Assembly: GCF_914767665.1 (NCBI RefSeq)
Contig: NC_059501.1
Coordinates: 40,710,501-40,774,500, forward strand
Direction: 5' to 3'
Length of the DNA stretch: 64,000 bases
DNA from: Harmonia axyridis
Lineage: Eukaryota; Arthropoda; Insecta; Coleoptera; Coccinellidae
A model generated the notes under the pieces. The model was not told the DNA's origin. It saw only the letters and a program-made list of their open reading frames with translations, and ran no database searches. Shown one piece after another: positions 23,893 to 34,602 of this stretch. The first letter of the stretch is position 1. Each line of letters starts with the position of its first letter. The position numbers and the translations under genes were made by a program.

Positions 23893-24464
23893 ATGTCTTT
23901 GGATCATTTATATGAGTTCAGCTTCGAAAAGTTGTACAACGACTGTACAGAAAGGTAATGCTTTTACATCATTTTTTTCTTTAATCATTTTTGAAACAAT
24001 ATAATCGAATGTAATCTTCAGTTTCTGAATGTTGCATTTTTATAAAGAAATTTTTGTTCAATATATGTGTATGAAATGAACGATAACCATATTGTACCTA
24101 TCAAACAGCGAATTAATATGTACTTTTTTTTCCTAGGGGTATAACTTTTGAGGAAGACTGCAGCGTATGTCTGAGTAGGTTGACTGGAGAACTGTACCTA
24201 ACAGATTGCAGGCATTGTTTTCACAAAGAATGCATCGACAGGTGGTGCTCCAGTTCTTCCAAATGTTGTCCGATGTGTAGGACAACGTTAATTTTCGAAG
24301 GTACCTTCACTATCTTCGATACAAATTGGCAGAATGTTAATATACATCGTTTCGACAAGATGGATAGCGATGAAGAAGATGAAGAAAGTGGAGAGGAAAA
24401 TGAAGAAGAGAATGAAGAAGAGAATGAAGGAGAAAATGGAGAACAAAGCAACGAGGACATTTAA
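23893..24464 (+). CDS. RING-H2 finger protein, copy D (longest tail)
   Basis: Exons 23893-23954 and 24137-24464. 129 residues: like copy C it lacks the 9-base unit but has an extra 12-base unit (EENE repeat), so the tail stays in frame. The tail end reads GENGEQSNEDI. RING unchanged. Confidence 0.85.
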
Positions 24465-24948
24465 TGGAGAAAATATCACTCTCAAATTAAATTCTCTCTA
24501 TACATTTGTATGAAGACTACTGAAAAAGTGTTCTCTTCCATTGATGAATTCATGGCCTATGACCTTCAGTGAATCCTGCCTTTTAACGTGATTTCTCCTT
24601 TTTTTCTGTACATGTATTTATGTTTATTTTCATCTTCACTTGTATTTTGTTTGTTTGGATTCATGCTGTATCGTTTTATATATACATATTTTATTTTGAA
24701 TTATGTTGTGTTCATATGTCATCATGATTTCTGTAAAATTTTACATCTCTGTTCGACACACCCTGTAACATTTTTGAGGGAAATGAATGAGTTATAAATT
24801 GTAATATATGTATTAGAATCATTTGTCTTTTTTTTCATCTTATTTTTCCTAACGTTAACTAACTAAGTGTCATTTCAATCAGAAATAGCTCTCGTTTGTC
24901 TTATGAATGTGATTTATTATAAATAAAATAATTGAAAAAATACACTTA

Positions 24949-27900
24949 TTAGGTGTACAACTTTGCTTCCGCCGTTTTGCAATAGATAACTATAGAGGTA
25001 GGTGGTAAGTGATAGTCGAAAGATCGTTCGATGTTGCTTGCTAAGCCTACAAGAGGCACTTACTACAGACGAGTTGTAACAAAATCGACTAATAATCCGA
25101 GTAATCAAACAGCTATCGATATTGGATTGGCAATGATAGACATATATTTTTTTTATATGTAATGGAAATTTCTGATATGCTCATTCCTAATGATCCAAGA
25201 ATAAGAGCCGATTTGATTGTAAGAGATAAAACGATATTCGGTATTTTATTGATCTACAAAAGTATGTTAAAGTCAGATTTTCGGCCTAAATATTAGGTGT
25301 ACAACTTTGCTTCCGCCGTTTTGCAATAGATGGCTGTAGCTGTAAGGGGTAGTCGAAATAAATAGATAGTAGATGCCATACAATAAGCTTAAGTATTTGT
25401 AAACATAACGCTATCGAAATATTAGTCGATTTTTGTCTGCATCATGAAGTTATTCTCGTTTAAATATGTCAGCTCCAAATTGAAAATCTGGGCGTACGCC
25501 AATGCAGTGAAACTGTCATATCATTTATTTTCCTGGTTTCCTTGGATGAACGTTATTGATAATAATTGCAGCGAAATTCATAAAGCTATATTCCTCTATT
25601 ATATTCATAAAACCCTCAAAAAAGGGGTAACTTAACGATAGTACTAATAAATGGTACCACGGTACCAATATGGGTTCATTTGAAAACATTGAGTGTTACC
25701 CAAAAAACGATTACGATGAACTTTATTTGCTCATAAAAAACGCAATTTAGTGTTTTTGACGGGATTTCGATTTTTCTAGTATTAGACAGGTCAATTGGAA
25801 TAAATCGGAATCATCGTGGCACACTCAAATGGAAAACTAAAAATTGAATTATAAAAAAATTTTGACGTTTGAAATGTCACTTATGTGGTATCATTGGATT
25901 CAAAAAATTATACAGATTTCAAAAATGTTATAATATACAGGGTGTTCCACTTGAAAATCGAGAGTTGGTATCACTTCCGGCGAAACAGGAAGTGAAAAAA
26001 AATCATTTGTAGATTAAAAAGTGTCGCTTATTATGTATATTATGTATTATTAATTTTTAGTAACGTTTATTATTTTAACGTGAAATCTAAAGACGCGACT
26101 ATGTAGGAAAAAAATTTAATTTGAAGAATAAAAAAAAGATGAAATATAATGACTGTCATTCAATTTTCGATTTAAAATGAATTTCGAACAAGTAGAAACC
26201 AAGCCAATCCACAGTATTGTTTAGAATTAGGATAAAATATATCAAAATGAAAAAATTGTTTTCCGAGAAGTAAATAAAGTATTTTCACAGCCTTGAAGTC
26301 ACAGATAAAGGCCACTCCTACTGTTTTTTTTGAGCTGATTCGCGTGTAAGCTTCTCCTACTATCGGTCTATTTGATTGGAGATGGTTGAAATATGTGCAG
26401 TCAGTTTTTGATAATTACCTGAAGCTCGCAAGATTTGGTGTTTAAACACGAAATCCAACAATAATCCAAAACCAGTTTGAGGTCGTTTATACAAGAAATT
26501 CGTAATTGCCTCTGAAAAGATAAATGATTGTTTTATTGTTGGTTTTTTTCATTCAGACTCAAGGCAATTATCTTGTCTATGTCTGTGACCTTTTTCATTG
26601 AGGAGAAATTTAAAAACTATGAAATTTGTGATAAGAAGTAAATAATACAACTCATTGTAGCTTTTCATCGGAAAAATTTATCTAGGATCAATCGAGTAAT
26701 TTGAAAAGGAAAAAAAAGCTGAGAGCCCCAGAAATAAATAAAAACAATAAAATATTAATATTATTCAACGGCTGCTTTCGAATATCAGAAGGTGTTTTCA
26801 ACAGGTTCTGGTCACGATAAATCAGAATTTTTGACTAATGCAACTAGATCATAATATGTTTCGTGTGGTCGAATTCAAAATGCGAAATATTCAAAAAATA
26901 TCGAATTAGATGCTCTAAAATAAATATCGATATGTAGAATTTCAAATTTGAAATTCTGCTTAACAAAAATACTCGATAAAAATGGGAGCAAACTACTAAA
27001 TATGTCGTTTTCAACTGAATCTCGTCATCTGAATCTTATAATTCTCCTTTATGATAGATTAGTCTATTGTGCAACAAGTGGGGAAAGTCCAACATTTCTC
27101 GCGGGTGTGGAAGTTTGTGGTACGAGCCTGAAAGGCGAGTGCCACTTATAATTAATTTATTCATAGCTATATCATACCTTACTAACTAGATCTTCGTTAT
27201 AATTTGGATTTTTCTGAGTAAGTTTGAAATTTTTACTCTTATTACATGATGAAAACTTTAAATTAGAATATCCATGCCAAATTCAAGGTCAATATCTTGT
27301 AAAGGACAGGTGCTATGAGAAAAAACTTGAAAAAATCAAACTTCAACACCCTGTATATGGAAAACAAAGAGTTTGGGTGCACATCCTTCAATTTAGGAAC
27401 ACCCTGTATAAAAGCTGATTTAGAGTTTTATTCAATCCATTCGGTTTCTTTCATGCTGAATGAACCTAGTGTCATTTTGAAGTAAAAAGTGGTCCATTTT
27501 GAAGTGAAAGCTTGTATCTTTCCATGATTAACTGACATAACCTACTGAACACAAGTGACATGGAAAATATCCAAAAATTAATACACTTTGTTACTTCATA
27601 TAATGTGAAAATACAAGTAAATGAATGGAGACATTTTTTATTCTATTCATTCCACCTTCAATGCATTTTGTGAAAACCCATATTAATGAACGGCAAAAAA
27701 AAATGCTGTCCCAAAATGGCGGAAGAATCTAGAAGTTCCCCCCCCCCAAAAGTGGGTCCTGGATCCGCGCCTGACTTATTTGAGTACTTAAGTGTGTTGG
27801 TACGCTTACTAGCTTAGTATCAGTTCAACAGTGCTGAAGTACAGAACAGATAATTTTAAAGCTAAAAAGATGTCTTTGGATCATTTATATGAGTTCAGCT

Positions 27901-28913
27901 TCGAAAAGTTGTACAACGACTGTACAGAAAGGTAATGCTTTTACATCATTTTTTTCTTTAATTATTTTTGAAACAATATAATCGAATGTATTCTTCAGTT
28001 TCTGAATGTTGCATTTTTATAAAGAAATTTTTGTTCAATATATGTGTATGAAATGAACGATAACCATATTGTACCTATCAAACAGCGAATTAATATGTAC
28101 TTTTTTTTCCTAGGGGTATAACTTTTGAGAAAGACTGCAGCGTATGTCTGAGTAGGTTGACTGGAGAACTGTACCTAACAGATTGCAGGCATTGTTTTCA
28201 CAAAGAATGCATCGACAGGTGGTGCTCCAGTTCTTCCAAATGTTGTCCGATGTGTAGGACAACGTTAATTTTCGAAGGTACCTTCACTATCTTCGATACA
28301 AATTGGCAGAATGTTAATATACATCGTTTCGACAAGATGGATAGCGATGAAGAAGATGAAGAAAGTGGAGAGGAAAATGAAGAAGAGAATGAAGGAGAAA
28401 ATGAAGAACAAACTAACGAGGACATTTAATAGAGAAAATATCACTCTCAAATTAAATTCTCTCTATACATTTGTATGAAGACTACTGAAAAAGTGTTCTA
28501 TTCCATTGATGAATTCATGGCCTATGACTTTCAGTGAATCCTGCCTTTTAACGTGATTTCTTCTTTTTTTCTGTACATGTATTTATGTTTATTTTCATCT
28601 TCACTTGTATTTTGTTTGTTTGGATTCATGCTGAATCGTTTTATATATACATATTTTATTTTGAATTATGTTGTGTTCATATGTCATCATGATTTCTGTA
28701 AAATTTTACATCGCTGTTCGACACACCCTGTAACATTTTTGAGGAAAATGAATGAGTTATAAATTGTAATATATGTATTAGAATCATTTGTCTTTTTTTT
28801 CATCTTATTTTTCCTAACGTTAACTAACTAAGTGTCATTTCAATCAGAAATAGCTCTCGTTTGTCTTATGAATGTGATTTATTATAAATAAAATAATTGA
28901 AAAAATACACTTA
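24949..28913 (+). repeat. Tandem array unit E with 1.7-kb spacer deletion
   Basis: At about 26718 an A run joins directly to GCTGAGAGCCCC. Compared with unit D this removes roughly 1.67 kb of spacer, including the MITE and the hairpin. A second 16-base deletion lies at about 27219. Gene, promoter region and 3' region are kept, which shows that the MITE-hairpin segment is dispensable for array maintenance. Confidence 0.95.
27870..28429 (+). CDS. RING-H2 finger protein, copy E
   Basis: Exons 27870-27931 and 28114-28429. 125 residues with the short tail. One change near the RING: E27K, two residues before the first zinc ligand. Everything else in the RING is unchanged. Confidence 0.85.
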
Positions 28914-30717
28914 TTAGGTGTACAACTTTGCTTCCGCCGTTTTGCAATAGATAACTATAGAGGTAGGTGGTAAGTGATAGTCGAAAGATCGTTCGATGTT
29001 GCTTGCTAAGCCTACAAGAGGCACTTACTACAGACGAGTTGTAACAAAATCGACTAATAATCCGAGTAATCAAACAGCTATCGATATTGGATTGGCAATG
29101 ATAGACATATATTTTTTTTATATGTAATGGAAATTTCTGATATGCTCATTCCTAATGATCCAAGAATAAGAGCCAATTTGATTGTAAGAGATAAAACGAT
29201 ATTCGGTATTTTATTGATCTACAAATGTATGTTAAAGTCAGATTTTCGGCCTAAATATTAGGTGTACAACTTTGCTTCCGCCGTTTTGCAATAGATGGCT
29301 GTAGCTGTAAGGGGTAGTCGAAATAAATAGATCGTAGATGCCATACAATAAGCTTAAGTATTTGTAAACATAACGCTATCGAAATATTAGTCGATTTTTG
29401 TCTGCATCATGAAGTTATTCTCGTTTAAATATGTCAGCTCCAAATTGAAAATCTGGGCGTACGCCAATGCAGTGAAACTGTCATATCATTTATTTTCCTG
29501 GTTTCCTTGGATGAACGTTATTGATAATAATTGCAGCGAAATTCATAAAGCTATATTCCTCTATTATATTCATAAAACCCTCAAAAAAGGGGTAACTTAA
29601 CCATAGTACTAATAAATGGTACCACGGTACCAATATGGGTTCATTTGAAAACATTGAGTGTTACCCAAAAAACGATTACGATGAACTTTATTTGCTCATA
29701 AAAAACGCAATTTAGTGTTTTTGACGGGATTTCGATTTTTCTAGTATTAGACAGGTCAATTGGAATAAATCGGAATCATCGTGGCACACTCAAATGGAAA
29801 ACTAAAAATTGAATTATGAAAAAATTTTGACGTTTGAAATGTCACTTATGTGGTATCATTGGATTCAAAAAATTATACAGATTTCAAAAATGTTATAATA
29901 TACAGGGTGTTCCACTTGAAAATCGAGAGTTGGTATCACTTCCGGCGAAACAGGAAGTGAAAAAAAATCATTTGTAGATTAAAAAGTGTCGCTTATTATG
30001 TATATTATGTATTATTAATTTTTAGTAACGTTTATTATTTTAACGTGAAATCTAAAGAAGCGACTATATGTAGGAAAAAAATTTAATTTGAAGAATAAAA
30101 AAAAGATGAAATATAATGACTGTCATTCAATTTTCGATTTAAAATGAATTTCGAACAAGTAGAAACCAAGCCAATCCACAGTATTGTTTAGAATTAGGAT
30201 AAAATATATCAAAATGAAAAAAATTGTTTTCCGAGAAGTAAATAAAGTATTTTCACAGCCTTGAAGTCACAGATAAAGGCCACTCCTACTGTTTTTTTTG
30301 AGCTGATTCGCGTGTAAGCTTCTCCTACTATCGGTCTATTTGATTGGAGATGGTTGAAATATGTGCAGTCAGTTTTTGATAATTACCTGAAGCTCGCAAG
30401 ATTTGGTGTTTAAACACGAAATCCAACAATAATCCAAAGCCAGTTTGAGGTCGTTTATACAAGAAATTCGTAATTGCCTCTGAAAAGATAAATGATTGTT
30501 TTATTGTTGGTTTTTTTCATTCAGACTCAAGGCAATTATCTTGTCTATGTCTGTGACCTTTTTCATTGAGGAGAAATTTAAAAACTATGAAATTTGTGAC
30601 AAGAAGTAAATAATACAACTCATTGTAGCTTTTCATCGGAAAAATTTATCTAGGATCAATCGAGTAATTTGAAAAGGAAAAAATTTTATTCGAATGTCTA
30701 TAAGTATAATATGTATT

Positions 30718-30955
30718 ATTCATCACTGGCATTCGTGTCCTGACTTTTAAGTATTCAACTATGTAGTGGCAGAGAGGACAGGGGAAATAAAAATCCTTAA
30801 TGAGATGCCGACGTTTCGACCTTTATTTCTGGTCTTTTTCAAGGCTGGAAACAGAACGACATTGAAAACATGGGGCATAACATAGTGCCATAATATAAAG
30901 AAAGTAGTATACTCTAGTAGGTGCAGAAACAAAATACAACAGAGCATTACAAAAA
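30718..30955 (-). repeat. Penelope pLTR, 3' copy of element 1
   Basis: 238 bases matching 33374-33598 in direct orientation and 37931-38131 in inverted orientation. Contains a hammerhead-ribozyme-like core on the - strand at 30807-30845. Confidence 0.75.
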
Positions 30956-31257
30956 ACATAATTTAAAACACATACCAATTCATATGAATAATCCCTCACA
31001 ATATTCTGAGGTGGACATAAAACTGTGTCGTCAATTTTTTAAGAACTCAATATACAATATACAATATACAGGTCCACTGGTCAACAGATGAAACTATCTA
31101 TAATCTTTTATTATAATTTTAGGGTGTTCAAAAGATTTTTCCACATTAAGTACAATAAACAGCTGAAAACTAGTCTCCGTGTCATCTGTCATATGCAGAA
31201 CGTCGAGCGTCATATGGTTATCTAATGTCAAAGAAAGGGGTATGTTCCTGAAATTCG

Positions 31258-31998
31258 TCAAGAACGAATCATCCGTTTGTATCTCTCTAAAATGTTGTGA
31301 TATATTGTGCTCAAATTCTGTACATCAGTCCTCAAATTTACCGTCTCGTTTAAAGAAATATGAATCATCTCACCGATACATCTCTTTTTATAGTTTTTTT
31401 CTTTTTCTAAGATGGTGACGTTCTCGAAATCGAAATTGTGGTCTTCGTTGAAGTGATGAGCGGCTAGAGCGGTTTTTTCATTTTTGTCTTTATTAGTGGG
31501 TCTACAATCATATCCGTGCTGGTAGACTCTATTTTTAAGATACTGTTTGGTCATACCTATGTAGCATCTGCTGCAGTCTTTACAAGGGATCTTGTATATT
31601 AAATCGGATTGCAAACCATCTGGAGTTTTATCTTTGATTTTCGAGAAAAGGGAACTGACGCATTTCAGTGGATAGAAAGCCAGTCTTGCAGAAGAGTTAG
31701 TTTGTTGTAAGGCTCTGCTCATGTTTTCAGATAGACCTTGAATATAAGGAAAACGGTAATATCTGGTTCGTTCATCATTCCTCGAACCTGCAACGTTAGT
31801 GAGCACTTTCCTTTTATATTGATTAAGAATACGTTTGACCAAGGTTGTTGGGTAATTATTTCTTGTTAGTAACTCAGTTATCTTCAGTTCATTTTCTCTG
31901 TGAAATCTTTCATCACTCAAATGAATAGCACGGAACATCAAGTTTGTTATAGTTGCTATCTTCTGGGATGTGGGGTGTTGTGATCGGTAGTTCAACAT
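31258..31998 (-). pseudogene. Penelope-like element 1: C-terminal GIY-YIG endonuclease part
   Basis: 246 residues beginning just after the RT deletion. The nuclease follows the pattern LIYKIPCKDCSRCYIGMTK: an IY...YIG core with the CxxC zinc motif typical of Penelope endonucleases, then LKNRVYQH with the catalytic arginine position. It is out of frame with the upstream RT part, so the fusion protein cannot be made. Confidence 0.8.
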
Positions 31999-31999
31999 T

Positions 32000-33388
32000 C
32001 TACCAGAGGAGGTGGGAAAATAAATTTTGTGGAATTGTTGTGTATGCAGATATATATTGCCATCGTTTCTTTATAATGTGCAAAACTAGGGCTTTAGGAA
32101 TATTGGTATATAACGATATAACGTCGAGTGACACCCATTCACTTTCCTTAGGTACTCTAATTTCCTTGACGAAGTCTACAAAATCTTTGGAATTCGATAT
32201 ATTGTATTCGAATGATGTGGTGACAGGAGATAAAATATCATGAATATATCTGGACAGGTTGTATGATGGGGCACCTATACAACTGACCACAGGTCGAATG
32301 GAAATATTTTCCTTGTGAGTTTTTCTAAGGCCATATAGCTTTGGAATAACAGAGTTATGACATTTTAGATGTTTCGCTTTCATTTCATCAATGGCGCCCA
32401 CATCCCTAAGTTCTTTCACAATTTCATTGGCCAAAGTTTGAAATTTATTTGTTGGGTCACTAGGTGTTATTTTATATGTCTCTGTATCAGACAACAAATT
32501 CTCCATATACGAGACATACTCATCTCTATACATGATAACTGTGGAGTTTCCCTTGTCAGCTCGCATAACAACGCAATCAGGATGTTGTTTGAGGAACCTA
32601 CTTGTTAATACATAATTTAGGTATGCCTGTCTCACACATGGACCTTCATTAGCAGACCGAGCCAAATAGTTAGTGAAGATGTTAGTGGTTATGCCTCTTA
32701 AAACGTTTTTGTCCACTTCGGTTAACTCAACTTGGTCACCAATACAAAATTCGATGTCCTTGATTAGCGTAGGTATAGGACATTCTCTTGGGGAAATAGG
32801 TATTGCGAATTTAGGACCCGCACTCAGAATATCTTTGATAGGTTCTGGCAAAACTACGTTTGTATAATTAAAAATAAAATTATCATGCATCCCCCTTCTG
32901 AATGTGGCCGTCTCCTTACATAGATCACTGAGTTTTTTCAAATTCTTCTCTTTAATCAGTTTGAATAGTTTGTTGTAGTCCTCCTTTGATCTATCAGATA
33001 TTGTGTTAAACAATTGGGGCGGAATAGACGTTACCAATTTATTCCTTATGATATTGCAATCGTATTCGAGTTTCTTGATCTTCCATATAGTGATGTTAAC
33101 TTCCACATTAAGTACTGATTTTTGAAACCTAGATGTTAATTTATCAATATCACGAAAAAAAGGATTTCTGTCAACTTTAAGTGCATGTAAAAACTTAAAA
33201 TTATTAGCAATGTGATTAGGTGAAATCTGCTTCTGCCTGCATTTGAGAAGAAAGATTCTTCGATTCCTCATCGCGGCCAATTTCTTGTTGGTGTTACTCC
33301 ACATCTTCAACAGTTCCACTATGTCTCCTCCGTATTCATTCCTGATGGATTGGTGAAAACCGCCAACGTTATCATTCATCACTGGCAT
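32000..33388 (-). pseudogene. Penelope-like element 1: N-terminal and early RT part
   Basis: 462 residues. The ATG at 33386-33388 lies inside the terminal repeat. The C-terminal part has PKLYGLRKTHK and SLDVISLYTNIP, matching the start of Penelope RT domains. After PQNLF the frame runs into a stop because 368 bases of the RT palm, including the YVDD catalytic box, are deleted compared with element 2; 368 is not a multiple of three. Confidence 0.8.
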
Positions 33389-33598
33389 TCGTGTCCTGAC
33401 TTTTAAGTATTCAACTATGTAGTGGCAGAGAGGACAGGGGAAATAAAAATCCTTAATGAGATGCCGACGTTTCGACCTTTATTTCTGGTCTTTTTCAAGG
33501 CTGGAAACAGAACGACATTGAAAACATGGGGCATAACATAGTGCCATAATATAAAGAAAGTAGTATACTCTAGTAGGTGCAACAGAGCATTACAAAAA
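33374..33598 (-). repeat. Penelope pLTR, 5' copy of element 1
   Basis: Direct repeat of 30718-30955 with one 13-base internal deletion near 33580. Element 2 begins directly beyond it in the opposite orientation. Hammerhead-like core at 33463-33501 on the - strand. Confidence 0.75.
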
Positions 33599-34594
33599 TG
33601 TAGACTTCGTCAAGGAAATTAGAGTACCTAAGGAAAGTGAATGGGTGTCACTCGACGTTATATCGTTATATACCAATATTCCTAAAGCCCTAGTTTTGCA
33701 CATTATAAAGAAACGATGGCAATATATATCTGCATACACAACAATTCCACAAAATTTATTTTGCAAAATAGTTGAGTACATTTTTGATTCTAGTTACTTC
33801 TCCTTTAACGGTGTAATATATATGCAGATTGATGGCGCAGCCATGGGAAATCCGGCTAGCGGCACACTAGCCGCCTTAGTTATGGATGAAGTAATAACGA
33901 TAAGCTTAAGAACGCTAACCTTTGATGTCCATTTCATTAAACTATATGTAGATGACACGATTTTCTCTATACCGAAAGGGAAATCGGACGAATTACTCCT
34001 AAAATTCAATAACGTTCATCATAAACTGCAATTCACCATTGAACGAGAGTCCGAGGCAACAATACCATTTTTAGATGTACTGTTGATTCGAAATGAAGAT
34101 GGAACCATAAGCACCAATTGGTATACCAAACCCACCTCCTCTGGTAGAATGTTGAACTACCGATCACAACACCCCACATCCCAGAAGATAGCAACTATAA
34201 CAAACTTGATGTTCCGTGCTATTCATTTGAGTGATGAAAGATTTCACAGAGAAAATGAACTGAAGATAACTGAGTTACTAACAAGAAATAATTACCCAAC
34301 AACCTTGGTCAAACGTATTCTTAATCAATATAAAAGGAAAGTGCTCACTAACGATGCAGGTTCGAGGAATGATGAACGAACCAGATATTACCGTTTTCCT
34401 TATATTCAAGGTCTATCTGAAAACATGAGCAGAGCCTTACAACAAACTAACTCTTCTGCAAGACTGGCTTTCTATCCACTGAAATGCGTCAGTTCCCTTT
34501 TCTCGAAAATCAAAGATAAAACTCCAGATGGTTTGCAATCCGATTTAATATACAAGATCCCTTGTAAAGACTGCAGCAGATGCTACATAGGTAT
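33599..34594 (+). pseudogene. Penelope-like element 2: RT domain and start of GIY-YIG
   Basis: Begins mid-gene (VDFVKEIRVP) and keeps the RT palm that element 1 lost: GAAMGNPASGT and the catalytic YVDD at 33945-33956. The frame continues into CYIGMTK of the GIY-YIG nuclease and is then cut by the RTE insertion at 34603. Nearly identical to element 1 in the shared part, with for example one N/V-to-N/D difference in VLTN(V/D)AGS. Confidence 0.8.
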
Positions 34595-34602
34595 GACCAA
34601 AC

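Larger units (their letters stand above)
19294..24948 (+). repeat. Tandem array unit D
   Basis: Standard length. Shares with unit G the variants GATGGGCAATG at 19470, ATAGTAGATG at 19711 and GACTAATAGG at 20443. No gene other than the RING copy is supported. Confidence 0.95.

Noticed and set aside
31179..31418. + strand ORFs within the Penelope and LINE regions
   Set aside because: Shadows of the - strand retroelement genes.
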